From Alphaproteobacteria bacterium (lineage in GTDB: Bacteria; Pseudomonadota; Alphaproteobacteria; UBA2966; CAIVPW01): DNA of 46,283 nt. Positions 31,768-40,219 of the stretch are shown one piece after another; the first letter of the stretch is position 1; every line of letters begins with the position of its first letter. A program made the position numbers and the translations under genes. The notes below the pieces were generated by a model, which was given only the letters and a program-made list of their open reading frames with translations, made no database searches and was not told where the DNA came from. The stretch spans positions 1-46,283 of the forward strand of contig CANKGV010000018.1 in the NCBI GenBank assembly GCA_947481575.1. Reading direction: 5' to 3'.

Positions 31768-32349
31768 ATGAGCGAAACGGCGCGCATCCTTGCATTCTCG
31801 GGTTCTACCCGCGAGGCATCGTGGAACAGGAAGTTACTGCGGGTCGCCGTGGCGGGCGCGGAAGGGGCGGGGGCCAGCGTGACCGTGGTCGACTTGCGCG
31901 ACCTGCCGATGCCGTTCTACGACGGCGACCTTGAGGCAAAAGAAGGACTTCCGGCCAATGCCCGGAAGTTGCGCGCGCTGGTGATGAGTCACCACGGGTT
32001 GCTGATCGGTACACCGGAATACAACTTCGGACTCTCGGGTGTCCTGAAGAACGCCATCGACTGGGTCAGCCGCAAGGACGGCAACGAGGCGCCCTATGCG
32101 GCCTTCAAGGGCCGGATCGCGGCGATCGTCAGTTCATCCCCAGGTGCCACCGGCGGTGCACGGGCCCTGCTTCACCTGCGGACGGTGCTGACGGGCTGCA
32201 AGGCCTTGGTGATCGCCGAGCAACTTTCGCTGGGAGTTGCCAATAAGGCGTTCGAGGCGGACGGCAAGCTCACCCCGCCGGAACTCCATGCGGAAGCGAT
32301 GGGTGTGGGGGCGGCGCTGGCCCGCACGATCACGAAGCTCAACGCGTAG
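31768..32349 (+). CDS. NADPH-dependent FMN reductase family protein
   Basis: The 193-residue flavodoxin-like protein has the FMN phosphate loop FSGSTREASWNRKLLR and the isoalloxazine loop GTPEYNFGLSGVLKNAIDWVSR, as in ChrR/YieF-type quinone and chromate reductases. It reduces FMN-bound substrates with NAD(P)H. No signal peptide; cytoplasmic. It is convergent with soxA. The natural substrate is unknown. Confidence 0.88.
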   Translation: MSETARILAFSGSTREASWNRKLLRVAVAGAEGAGASVTVVDLRDLPMPFYDGDLEAKEGLPANARKLRALVMSHHGLLIGTPEYNFGLSGVLKNAIDWVSRKDGNEAPYAAFKGRIAAIVSSSPGATGGARALLHLRTVLTGCKALVIAEQLSLGVANKAFEADGKLTPPELHAEAMGVGAALARTITKLNA

Positions 32350-33159
32350 CTACTTACGGACCGCGGGGGTTTCGATCAGCAGGCCGCGGCCGCGCCACGC
32401 CACGTAGAGTTCCAGATTCAGGTATTCCTCGGAGCCCATGGCGAAAGGCTCGGCGCGCATCGACGTGTTGCACCATTGGAACATGCGGTGAGTCGAGCCC
32501 ATCGACCGCCAGATGAGGCGATAGAACGGGAAGCCGTTGATCTGGCCCTGGCTGATGGTGTCGCCGCGCAGCTTGCCGCCGGCGCGGTCGTCGTGGCACT
32601 GGGCGCAGCTGAGGTCGAGCTGGCCACGGCGGGTGAAGAAGAACTCCTTGCCCCGCTCGAAGAACGGCGCGGCGGGGCCGGCGATCACCGGCTCGCGGGT
32701 CAATCCGCGCGACTGGTAGGTGATGTAGGTCGTGAGCGCCAATAGTGCGTCGGACTCGTATTCGAGGGGCGCGGCGCCCATGCGCTCGGTGCGCTCGCGG
32801 TTGATCACCAATTCGAGGTTGATGACACCGCCCTTTCTTTCGTCGAACCGCGGGTACTTGGCGGCGACGCCTTTCATGGTCTGCTCGGCATTGCCGTGAC
32901 AGGCCGCGCACGACTGGCCTTTGGGGCCGTCGATCTTGTTCCAGATCGCCTTGCCCTGATCGATGGCGAACATGCCCGGGTTGAGGAACTCGTCATCCTG
33001 CAACGCGCGGGTTTGGGTGCCCATGTAGAAGTACCCGGACTTGCGGTCTTCGACCTGGAACTTGGCGAGATTCGGTGCGCCCTGGGCCGTCGCCAGGGCA
33101 GGGGCCAGCAGGCCGAGTGCCGCCAGCAGGACGGCAGCGAGGATGCGCCGCGCGGTCAT
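32350..33159 (-). CDS. soxA: Sulfur-oxidation dihaem cytochrome SoxA
   Basis: The 269-residue precursor is secreted (signal to ATAQ, about residue 26). It has two haem-c sites, CAACH (Cys 84, Cys 87) and CAQCH (Cys 185, Cys 188), and the catalytic Cys 230 in QWCNTSMRAEPF, which is persulfidated in known SoxA. With SoxX it attaches the sulfur substrate to the SoxY Cys. Its ATG overlaps the soxX stop (ATGA), so soxXA is translationally coupled. All key residues are kept, so the enzyme should be active. Confidence 0.92.
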   Translation of the reverse strand: MTARRILAAVLLAALGLLAPALATAQGAPNLAKFQVEDRKSGYFYMGTQTRALQDDEFLNPGMFAIDQGKAIWNKIDGPKGQSCAACHGNAEQTMKGVAAKYPRFDERKGGVINLELVINRERTERMGAAPLEYESDALLALTTYITYQSRGLTREPVIAGPAAPFFERGKEFFFTRRGQLDLSCAQCHDDRAGGKLRGDTISQGQINGFPFYRLIWRSMGSTHRMFQWCNTSMRAEPFAMGSEEYLNLELYVAWRGRGLLIETPAVRK

Positions 33160-33617
33160 TTCAGGGTCAGCAGGTAGGCGATGACGTCTTCGACGTCCTG
33201 CGGCTTGTAGATCGTCTTGCCGACATACTGCTGCTGCACCCGGGTCAGTCCATCGACGCGGTAATAGGCGGGCATGATGGTGTCCGGAGTGATCAACTTC
33301 GGATTTACCAGGCGCAGCCGCAACTGCGCGGCGGTGTACTTGCTGCCGGGGTGCTCCATCACCGGAGCTAGGTTGCCCTGGTCCGGTTGCTCCGGCAGGT
33401 CGGGCATGTTGTGGCAGATCAGGCAGGTGGCGTTGGTGGCGTCGGTTACCACTTGTTTGCCGCGCGCGGGATCGCCCGGTTGGGCGGTCAACGGCGTTGG
33501 GATGCCGTTGCCGACAACCTCGATCGGCACCAGGGCATCCTGCGCCACCGCGGTGACCGCAGCGGCCGCTGCCGCGGCGGCCGTTCCCAATGCAATGAAG
33601 CGTAGCCAACCAAACAT
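33156..33617 (-). CDS. soxX: Sulfur-oxidation monohaem cytochrome SoxX
   Basis: The 153-residue precursor has an alanine-rich signal peptide (to about residue 25), a haem site CLICH (Cys 65, Cys 68, His 69) and a Met ligand in TPDTIMPAYY. It is the electron-transfer subunit of SoxXA. VEDVIAYLLTLK ends the protein in the usual way. A hairpin at 33668-33696 separates it from the upstream fccB, so it may have its own promoter in the 50 bp between. Confidence 0.9.
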   Translation of the reverse strand: MFGWLRFIALGTAAAAAAAAVTAVAQDALVPIEVVGNGIPTPLTAQPGDPARGKQVVTDATNATCLICHNMPDLPEQPDQGNLAPVMEHPGSKYTAAQLRLRLVNPKLITPDTIMPAYYRVDGLTRVQQQYVGKTIYKPQDVEDVIAYLLTLK

Positions 33618-33667
33618 CGAACTTTGCCGCTTGCCCAGAAGTAAGCCGGCCGGAACTGTAGCGCGTC

Positions 33668-33696
33668 CCGGCCCTTCCCGTGTGGGGAAGGGCCGG
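33668..33696 (-). terminator. Hairpin after fccB, before soxXA
   Basis: CCGGCCCTTCCC pairs with GGGAAGGGCCGG over 12 bp with a 5-nt loop. It lies 18 nt after the fccB stop on the minus strand. No strong U run follows, so it may be a partial terminator or an RNA-stability element between fcc and sox genes. Confidence 0.55.
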
Positions 33697-33713
33697 AGGC
33701 GGCTAACGGACGA

Positions 33714-34991
33714 TCAGCCCCAGATGTCGGCGCTGATGCTCGCGTACCAGCCGCGAGCGTAGTCGGCTTCCTGCTTACGGAACGCCGCCGGAGCACCGGC
33801 CGGGCTAACACCGCCCGTGTTCGGAACTGCGGCGATGTTGCCGTCGGCGCCGACGGTGTAGACGTTGGCGACCGAGATGCCGTAGTCGGGTGCGACCAGG
33901 CTGTAGCAGGTGTTGATGTAGGACGGGCTCTCCGCCGGCTTGTTGGCCAGCATGTTGACGATAGCCGCGGCCGCGATCTTGCCCTGGTTGTTGGCCGAGA
34001 AGCCGGACTTCGGCATCGCGCCCGCCAGGATGGCATCACCGACCAAGTGAATGCCCGGCACCTTCTTCGATTCGAAGGTCTTGGCGTCCACTGCACACCA
34101 GTCGCCATCCGCGAGGCCGGCGAGGTCAACGACCGTGCCCGAACGCTGTGGCGGGATAACGTTGACGACGTCGCCCTTCACCTTGTCGAACTCGGTTGCG
34201 ACCGTCATGGCCGCGAGGTCGACCGACACCGTCTTGCCGCCGCCCTTGGAAGGCGGACGCCATTCGATCATTCCCGGGTAGAGCTCGGCCCACGCGGCGG
34301 TGAACAGGCCCTGCTTGGAGAAGGCTTCCTTGGCGTCGACGATGATGATCTTGGAGCGCGGCTTCGCCTGCTTGAAGTAGTAGGCGATCTGGCTCGCCCG
34401 CTCGTATGGGCCCGGCGGGCAACGGAACGGGTTGTCCGGCACCGCCATCACGAACGTGCCGCCGTCCGGCATCGCCACGAGCTGGTTGCGGAGCAGGGTG
34501 GTCTGCGCGCCCGCCTTGAAGGCGTGTGGCATCTTTTCCGTGGCGGCTTCGTTGTAACCCTGGATCGCGCTGAACTTGAAGTCGATGCCCGGCGAGATCA
34601 CCAAGCGATCGTACGGGATCGGCGCCGATGCGCCGCCGACCGCAACGGTCTTGGCGGTGGTGTTGATGCCGGTAACGGTGCCGGTCACCAGGGTGACGCC
34701 GGCGGCCTTGAGGCCGTCGAACGACTTGGTCACCGAAGCCAACTGGTTTACGCCGCTGAGCACGTAGTTGCTGAACGGGCAGGTGATGTAGTTGGGGTTG
34801 GAATCAATCAGCGTCACGGCGACGCCGGCGCGGCGAAGGTAGCGGGCCACGGTGGCGCCGCCGAACCCGCCGCCGATCACGACGACGCGGCCGGCCTGTT
34901 GCGAAAACGCCTTGCCGGTGGCGACGACGCTCGCCGCGGCAGTTGCGCCGGCGAGCTTGAGCAGGTCTCTGCGAGTGTTCTGATAGGTCAT
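33714..34991 (-). CDS. fccB: Flavocytochrome c sulfide dehydrogenase, flavoprotein subunit
   Basis: The 425-residue precursor has a Tat signal (RRDLLKLAG) and an FAD-binding Rossmann fold (VVVIGGGFGGATVARYL, about residues 36-52). The redox-active Cys pair is visible as Cys 71 (TCPFSN) and a Cys near 368 (INTCYSLVAPDYG). PHAFKAGAQTT and HLVGDAILAGAMPKSGFSANNQG are further family stretches. It oxidises sulfide (or sulfane sulfur) in the periplasm and passes electrons to the adjacent cytochrome. SoxF is an equivalent name when in a sox locus. It lies 16 bp after the cytochrome gene. Confidence 0.9.
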   Translation of the reverse strand: MTYQNTRRDLLKLAGATAAASVVATGKAFSQQAGRVVVIGGGFGGATVARYLRRAGVAVTLIDSNPNYITCPFSNYVLSGVNQLASVTKSFDGLKAAGVTLVTGTVTGINTTAKTVAVGGASAPIPYDRLVISPGIDFKFSAIQGYNEAATEKMPHAFKAGAQTTLLRNQLVAMPDGGTFVMAVPDNPFRCPPGPYERASQIAYYFKQAKPRSKIIIVDAKEAFSKQGLFTAAWAELYPGMIEWRPPSKGGGKTVSVDLAAMTVATEFDKVKGDVVNVIPPQRSGTVVDLAGLADGDWCAVDAKTFESKKVPGIHLVGDAILAGAMPKSGFSANNQGKIAAAAIVNMLANKPAESPSYINTCYSLVAPDYGISVANVYTVGADGNIAAVPNTGGVSPAGAPAAFRKQEADYARGWYASISADIWG

Positions 34992-35007
34992 GTCGGCCTC
35001 CCCGCCG

Positions 35008-35325
35008 CTACTTCCAGTTGGCCGCGACGTACTTCGCAATCGCCGCGACTTCGGCGTCGGAGTAGCCCTGCACGAGCCGGGTCATCACCGTTGCCGTCGG
35101 CGTTGCGTCGGTCGCCTTGCCGGCCTTGAACACCGTCAACTTCTGGGCGAGTTCGGCCTCGGTCTTACCGGCAATTGCCGGAATCGGACCTGGGCTCTTG
35201 CCACCCGGGCCATGGCACGCCGCGCACTGGTTCACCAGATTTGCTGGTGCGGTTTCATCGGCTTGGGCGGCGGCGGAAAATGCCACCACACAGGCGGTCG
35301 CCAATACGATTGTTCGCAGGGTCAT
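35008..35325 (-). CDS. Monohaem cytochrome c, probable FccA/SoxE-type subunit
   Basis: The 105-residue precursor has a signal peptide (to AQADE, about residue 23), one haem site CAACH (Cys 34, Cys 37, His 38) and a Met ligand in TATVMTRL. GYSDAEVAAIAKYVAANWK is the usual C-terminal helix. Small size and direct coupling to fccB make it the probable cytochrome subunit of flavocytochrome c. Known FccA proteins may be mono- or dihaem; this one is monohaem. An AT-rich gap upstream with two CGTTAG direct repeats may hold the promoter. Confidence 0.82.
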   Translation of the reverse strand: MTLRTIVLATACVVAFSAAAQADETAPANLVNQCAACHGPGGKSPGPIPAIAGKTEAELAQKLTVFKAGKATDATPTATVMTRLVQGYSDAEVAAIAKYVAANWK

Positions 35326-35443
35326 GTTCGCAGTTCCCTCCCTCTGCTCGGCTGCTGAGATCCGTTACGAATGCGAAAAGTGGACGTCACGGACCTTTGC
35401 GTAAGTACCTAACGAATTCAGCTAACGATCCCTGTCTATCAAT

Positions 35444-36295
35444 TTATTCTGGCAGGGACTTGGCGACGCGGAAACCGGTGTCGTTGAGGCGCTTCTTGGC
35501 TTCCACGCCCTCGCGGAATCCACCGATCGTGGTCCACTCGCTGCGCCAGCCGCCGCCCCGGGTGACGTGCAGGTTGCAGTCGCCATCCAGCCACGCGGTG
35601 CCGTCCCGCGGTGCCTTCTCGAGAGAGCGATTGTAGCAGTCATCGACCCATTCGGCGGCATTGCCGTACATGTCGAACAGCCCGAACGCATTGCCCGTGA
35701 ATCGGCCGACTGGAAACACCTTCAGGTCCTCGATGTGGCCCATCGTGGAATTGCCGCCGCAGTCTTGGCAATTGGCGCCGTTGGCGTTCAGGTTGGCCTT
35801 GAGCCACAGGGTGGAGGTGTTCGGGCCGCCGGCGCGCGCGGAGTATTCCCACTCCGCCTCCGTCGCTAGGCGGTAGGGTTCACCAGACTTCCTGCGCAGC
35901 CATTCGACGTAGGCGTCGACGTCGTCCCAACTGACGCACACCACAGGTTCCGTATCCGCTTGTTTGGTCGGGAAGGCGTTGTCCCAGGTGGCGGCCGGAT
36001 TGTCCTTGGGACCGAGATCGCGCCACTGGGTGCAGCCCGCAATGGCAGCCCCGGTGTCGGCAACGAAGGCGCGGAATTGGCCGACGGTCACTTCGTACTT
36101 GGCGATGGCAAACGGCCGCTTGATCTCGACCGGGAACGGAGTGCCGACGGCGGTATCGCTACGCTGGAACTTCCCAGGCGGAATCACCACGACCGTGGGG
36201 CATTGGTCGCAGTCCTTGATCTCGCGGATCTGAGCATGGGCCGACGTGGTGAAAGCCAGTAAAGCGAGCACCATCGCAACGACAATTCGCGCCAT
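35444..36295 (-). CDS. Secreted SUMF1/FGE-domain protein lacking the catalytic cysteines
   Basis: The 283-residue precursor has a signal peptide (to AHAQ, about residue 22) and one SUMF1 (formylglycine-generating enzyme-like) domain. It carries VVIPPGKF, FAIAKYEVTVGQFRAFV, YRLATEAEWEYSARAGG, NAFGLFDMYGNAAEWVDDCY and RGGGWRSEWTTIGG. The region that holds the active Cys pair in true FGE reads GGGWRSEWTTIGGFREG, with no Cys. It is therefore unlikely to make formylglycine and more likely binds a ligand or supports a partner. It sits inside the sox/fcc locus. Other Cys (DCDQCP, NCQDCGG) may form disulfides or bind metal. Confidence 0.82.
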   Translation of the reverse strand: MARIVVAMVLALLAFTTSAHAQIREIKDCDQCPTVVVIPPGKFQRSDTAVGTPFPVEIKRPFAIAKYEVTVGQFRAFVADTGAAIAGCTQWRDLGPKDNPAATWDNAFPTKQADTEPVVCVSWDDVDAYVEWLRRKSGEPYRLATEAEWEYSARAGGPNTSTLWLKANLNANGANCQDCGGNSTMGHIEDLKVFPVGRFTGNAFGLFDMYGNAAEWVDDCYNRSLEKAPRDGTAWLDGDCNLHVTRGGGWRSEWTTIGGFREGVEAKKRLNDTGFRVAKSLPE

Positions 36296-36433
36296 CTGTA
36301 CCCCCCCTACCGGACGAAGCGCGCCGCCCGCGCCCGCACGATACCCCGGTCGCCACCCCCGCTCAACGGCAGGGCCAAGGGCCGGGGGGCCTATTCGCGA
36401 TCAGTTGATCGAAAGAAAAGCGAGGCGCCGCCG

Positions 36434-36781
36434 CTAGTTAACGTTGGCGTTCATGATGCGGCGGTTGCGCGCGGTGCATTCGTACCCGAATGCCTTGCGC
36501 TTGCCGGTACGGGTGTCGACGCGGGTGAACTTGCCGCCGATGCGTACCAGTTGCGGATTGCCCTGGTACCACTGGGTGTCAGGGGCCCAGATCAGATCGG
36601 CCGGCTCCATCAAGTCGGCAAAGACCTCGTCCTGGCAGCTTGAGAACTCGTAGCCGAAGTCGCCGACGCCTTCGCGCACGCGGTTCGAAAGGAACTGGTA
36701 CCAAGCCGCATAGGCGGCGCCGGCGATCACGATCGCGGCGATCCCAGCTAAGACAAAGCGATTTCCGAACAAGCTACGCAC
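36434..36781 (-). CDS. Small single-TM protein of the sox locus, unknown function
   Basis: The 115-residue protein has one N-terminal membrane segment (about residues 8-30) and a soluble part with two Cys (SSCQDEVF, YECTARN) that could form a disulfide outside the membrane. GTG 36781 is preferred because GGAGG lies 5 nt upstream; a GTG two codons earlier is possible. It sits between soxZ and the SUMF1 gene, on the same strand. No family was recognised. A role with the SoxYZ-like carrier or the SUMF1 protein is inferred from position only. Confidence 0.6.
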   Translation of the reverse strand: MRSLFGNRFVLAGIAAIVIAGAAYAAWYQFLSNRVREGVGDFGYEFSSCQDEVFADLMEPADLIWAPDTQWYQGNPQLVRIGGKFTRVDTRTGKRKAFGYECTARNRRIMNANVN

Positions 36782-36835
36782 ATGCACCTCCGCGGCGCCG
36801 GACTAGGTGGGGCCGTGAACCCGAGAAGGAAGTTC

Positions 36836-37156
36836 TCAGACGACGGTGATGTTACGGGTGGCGGTGGTGACGGTGCCGTCGTCATCGATCCACGCGAAAT
36901 CGATCGGGCCCGACGTCGTCGCCTTGATATTGAACGAGTAGTAGGGGTTCGACGCCTGCGCGGGACGCAAGTTCGCGTGGAACACTTCCTCGCCGTTATA
37001 CTTGACGATGAACGTGTTGATGATGCGGCGCGGGATCAACTTGCCGTCGCGGTCGTAGTTGTGACCGCTGTCCATCGGATGATCGATAACCGTGCGGATC
37101 GGGATGATCCCGCCCTTTTCGGCGGTCTCGGGCACTGAGATCTTCGGATCTGCCAT
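36836..37156 (-). CDS. soxZ: Sulfur carrier partner SoxZ
   Basis: The 106-residue protein has the immunoglobulin-like SoxZ fold: KGGIIPIRTVIDHPMDSG, RRIINTFIVKYNGEEVFHANLRPAQASNPYYSF (given in parts), GPIDFAWIDDDG. It pairs with SoxY to hold the sulfur substrate during periplasmic oxidation. No signal peptide, as is usual; it is exported with SoxY. It starts 9 bp after the soxY stop. Confidence 0.9.
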   Translation of the reverse strand: MADPKISVPETAEKGGIIPIRTVIDHPMDSGHNYDRDGKLIPRRIINTFIVKYNGEEVFHANLRPAQASNPYYSFNIKATTSGPIDFAWIDDDGTVTTATRNITVV

Positions 37157-37165
37157 CGCCGTCTC

Positions 37166-37768
37166 CTACTTGCCTTCCTGCACGACATAGCCGCGCAGTT
37201 CGTCCGGTACCGTCAGCCCGCGCATTTCTTGGCGCTTCAGGTATTCCTCGTTCTCGACCGCGAAGATGTCCTCGACGCACGCGCCATACGTTACGAGCAC
37301 GTTGAACTGCGTGCCCCAGCGCGAATTGTCGGAGTACTGCGCAACCGCATAGACGTTTTGGGTGCGCGCGAGACGAATACGCGTGCCGATGGAAACGTTG
37401 CTGCCGGACAGCGGGTTCAGGATGTAGTCAGCGCCCAAGATCTCGGGATTGCCGGGCACAAACATCATGATGCGCTTTACGAACGTGCCATCCGGCATCG
37501 GTGCTTCGGCGTTGAACGTGATCGGCACGGAGTTGCCCGTTTCGGCCAGCACCGGCAGGTCCAGCGTAATGCGGCCCTGGTTGATCGCGCCTTCACCCAT
37601 CGCGGTCTTGATGTAGGACAGCGAGTTGTTGGGGAACGCGATCGTGTCGGACTTGGCAAACTGCGGGACCAGCGTCACCGTCGCCACCAACCCGCCTGCA
37701 CCAAGCAGGAACATCCGCCGGTTGAGCGGCCGGGGCGCCATCAAGGTTTGGCTCGGCACAGCGTTCAT
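37166..37768 (-). CDS. SoxY-related sulfur carrier with non-canonical C-terminal arm
   Basis: The 200-residue precursor has a Tat-like signal (RRMFLLGAGG, about residues 17-27) and the SoxY beta-sandwich (VPITFNAEAPMPDGTFVKRIMMFVPGNP). Canonical SoxY ends in GGCGG, whose Cys carries the substrate on a swinging arm. Here the equivalent region reads VTYGACVEDIF, with a single Cys (164), followed by 36 more residues. A family of 'SoxY-related AACIE arm' proteins (TIGR04487, from memory) shows a similar change. ATG 37768 is chosen; ATG 37741 gives a shorter signal. It heads the soxYZ, small-TM and SUMF1 genes. Whether it carries the same sulfur species is unknown. Confidence 0.85.
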   Translation of the reverse strand: MNAVPSQTLMAPRPLNRRMFLLGAGGLVATVTLVPQFAKSDTIAFPNNSLSYIKTAMGEGAINQGRITLDLPVLAETGNSVPITFNAEAPMPDGTFVKRIMMFVPGNPEILGADYILNPLSGSNVSIGTRIRLARTQNVYAVAQYSDNSRWGTQFNVLVTYGACVEDIFAVENEEYLKRQEMRGLTVPDELRGYVVQEGK

Positions 37769-37918
37769 TTGGGTTCTCTGAAAAGGGGACCGGCTGCCAA
37801 GCCGGCCCAAACGCATTTCTAACTAGGAAATGTACGCCTGGACCGGCAAAAAGCAATGCCGCGTCACAGCGTTATGATGCTCGTGGGCCTCCGGCGCACC
37901 ACCCCCCAGAAAAGCTAA

Positions 37919-37944
37919 CGGCCGGGGTGTTGCCACCCCGGCCG
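37919..37944 (-). terminator. Terminator of molybdenum-hydroxylase copy 1
   Basis: An 11-bp GC stem with a TTGC loop lies 33 nt past the large-subunit stop; on the minus strand it is followed by a TTAGCTTTT stretch. An identical stem lies 3,027 bp away after the second copy (40946-40971). Confidence 0.8.
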
Positions 37945-37976
37945 CCAACGTAATCACAGGTACTGAAGCTAGGCGG

Positions 37977-40205
37977 TTACGACCAGCTCAGGTCCGTGTG
38001 GCTGAACGGCATCGAACGCACGCGCTTGCCAGTCGCATAGAAGATCGCGTTGGCAACCGCAGCTGCGGTCGGGGGCAGAGCGGGCTCGCCCATGCCGCCC
38101 CACTTGTCGCCGCCCGTGAGGGCGAAGTGGGTTTCGATGATCGGCATCTGGTTCATGCGGATGATCGGGAACGTGTCGAAGTTCCCCTGCACGACCTGAC
38201 CCTTGTCGACGGTGATCTCGTGGATCGTGGCGTCGCCCAGGCCCATGACGATGGAGCTCTGGACCTGCGCCTCGGCGATCGACGGATTGACCAAGTGGCC
38301 GCAGTCCAGCGCGCAGACGATCTTTTCGACCGTCAGAGCACCGCGGCGCGTCACCGACACGGTAGCGGCCTGCGCCACCACGGTGCCGAACGCCACGCTG
38401 AGACCGATGCCCATGCCCGTACCCTTGGGCAGGTTGGTGGTCCAGCCGGACTTTTCCTTCAGGGTCTTCAGGACGAGCTGGTAGTCGGGCAGGTCCTTGG
38501 TCAGGTCGATGCGGTACTGCATCGGGTCCTTACCACCGGCCTGCGCCATCTCGTCGATGAACGACTCGATCTGGAAGATGTTCTGCGACACGGCCACAGA
38601 ACGGTAGAAGTGAACCGGGATGTGGGAGTTGCGGATGTGCATATCCACATACTGGTTCGGGATGTTGTAGACGTTGGTGCGGAAGCCTTCGATCGCACCG
38701 TTGTCCAGGCCGTTCACGACGGCTTCCGGACGCGAGTGAGCGGTGATCGAGTGCTGCACCGAACGGATCCACAGACCCGTCGGCATGCCGTCGGCGCCGA
38801 TGCCAGCCTGGAACTTCGTGACTGCCATCGGACGGTGGGTGCCCTGGCGGAAGTCTTCCTCGCGGGTCCACACCATCTTCACCGGCTTGCCGGCCAACTT
38901 GGCAACGGCCGCGGCCTGACGCACTTCGTCGTTACGCGAACGACGGCCGAAGCCACCGCCCAGGAACGTCGTGTGCGTGTAGACGTTGTTCGGCTGAACG
39001 CCGAGGTTGTCGGCAACCACCGACAGAGCGCCCGGGGGGTTCTGGAAGCCGCCGTACACATCGACGCGGTCGTTGGTGATCGCGACGGTGCAGTTCATCG
39101 GCTCCATGCACGCGTGCGCCACATACGGCGACTCGTACACGCCTTCGATCTTCTTGGCGGCCTTGGCGATGGCGCCTTCGGCGTCACCGTCCTTGCGCGA
39201 CACGGCGGCGCCCGGCTCGGTCAGAGCCTTGCGCATACGGTCGAACAAGCCGTTGCTGTTGATCGCGACGTCCGGGCCCATTTCCCACTGGATCGGCATC
39301 AGGCCGAGGGCGGTCTTGGCGCGGTACCAAGTGTCCGCGACCACGGCAACGCCCGGCTGCACGCCGGAGGTGGTGTCGCCTTGGGGCTTCAACTCGTACG
39401 CGCCGATCACACCCGGACGGGCCTTGATGGCGTTGAAGTCGAAGCTCTTCAGGGTGCGCTGGGCGCGAGTGCCGGCATCACCGCCCGGGATCGGGTGAGC
39501 CATGACCGCGGCATAGACCATGCCGGGCAGACGCACGTCGATGCCGAACGTGGCAGTGCCGTTCACCTTCAGCGGGGTGTCGAGACGGGCAACGGAGGTC
39601 CCCATGAACGTGTACTGGTCGGGGATCTTGATCGCCGGCTCTTTGTCGAGGGTGATCTGCGCGGCCTTGGTGGCAAACTCGGCGTACGTGCCGCGCTTGG
39701 TGCCCGAGGTCAGCACGCTGTCCTTCGCCGCAACGTCGGCGCGGGTAACACCCCAATCCTTCGCGGCGGCTTCCTTCAGACGCTCACGGGCCGAGGCGCC
39801 CGCCTGCTGCAGGTAGACGCGCGACAGACGCACGGCGCCGGAGCCGCCCGTCGACATGCGCTGATAGACGTTGTTGTTCTTGATGTGGCGGTTGGCGTCG
39901 GCGTATTCGGCCTTGATCGCCTTCCAGTCGGCCTGGAGCTCTTCCGCAACGATCATCGGCAGGGAGGTGAAGATGCCCTCGCCCATTTCCGACTGAGCAA
40001 CACGGACGGTCACGGTGCCATCCGGGTCGATCACGAGCCAGGCGTTGATTTCCTGGCCGTCTTTTGCGGTGGGACGCTCCCACGGGTTGTTGGCGATGTT
40101 CGCGGCTTGCGCTGCGCTGGGCAGGTAGAAGCCGAGCATCATGCCACCGCCGGCTGCGGCAGTGGAGACGATGAAGTTACGGCGAGTGATGTCCAAATGA
40201 GTCAT
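37977..40205 (-). CDS. Molybdenum hydroxylase large (Moco) subunit, copy 1
   Basis: The 742-residue precursor has a Tat signal (TRRNFIVSTAAAGGGMM) and the xanthine-oxidase-family Moco domains. Marks include SEMGEGIFTSLPMIVAEEL, the GGGFGRRSRND loop, and the catalytic Glu in KWGGMGEPALPP. The type matches the periplasmic isoquinoline 1-oxidoreductase / aldehyde dehydrogenase group that works with a 2Fe-2S subunit and a membrane cytochrome c. Substrate is unknown (aldehyde or N-heterocycle likely). It lies 14 bp after its small-subunit gene. The duplicate at 41004-43232 has the same length. Confidence 0.88.
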   Translation of the reverse strand: MTHLDITRRNFIVSTAAAGGGMMLGFYLPSAAQAANIANNPWERPTAKDGQEINAWLVIDPDGTVTVRVAQSEMGEGIFTSLPMIVAEELQADWKAIKAEYADANRHIKNNNVYQRMSTGGSGAVRLSRVYLQQAGASARERLKEAAAKDWGVTRADVAAKDSVLTSGTKRGTYAEFATKAAQITLDKEPAIKIPDQYTFMGTSVARLDTPLKVNGTATFGIDVRLPGMVYAAVMAHPIPGGDAGTRAQRTLKSFDFNAIKARPGVIGAYELKPQGDTTSGVQPGVAVVADTWYRAKTALGLMPIQWEMGPDVAINSNGLFDRMRKALTEPGAAVSRKDGDAEGAIAKAAKKIEGVYESPYVAHACMEPMNCTVAITNDRVDVYGGFQNPPGALSVVADNLGVQPNNVYTHTTFLGGGFGRRSRNDEVRQAAAVAKLAGKPVKMVWTREEDFRQGTHRPMAVTKFQAGIGADGMPTGLWIRSVQHSITAHSRPEAVVNGLDNGAIEGFRTNVYNIPNQYVDMHIRNSHIPVHFYRSVAVSQNIFQIESFIDEMAQAGGKDPMQYRIDLTKDLPDYQLVLKTLKEKSGWTTNLPKGTGMGIGLSVAFGTVVAQAATVSVTRRGALTVEKIVCALDCGHLVNPSIAEAQVQSSIVMGLGDATIHEITVDKGQVVQGNFDTFPIIRMNQMPIIETHFALTGGDKWGGMGEPALPPTAAAVANAIFYATGKRVRSMPFSHTDLSWS

Positions 40206-40219
40206 TGACTGTCCTCCCC

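Noticed and set aside
35444-36295. Formylglycine-generating enzyme activity for the SUMF1 protein
   Set aside because: The catalytic Cys positions are occupied by non-Cys residues and no sulfatase gene lies nearby.
37998-40208. A 736-codon plus-strand frame opposite the molybdenum-hydroxylase large subunit (and its twin at 40893-43235)
   Set aside because: Its twin exists only because the real genes are duplicated. The translation is His/Arg-rich with no domain, and the minus strand holds all conserved motifs.
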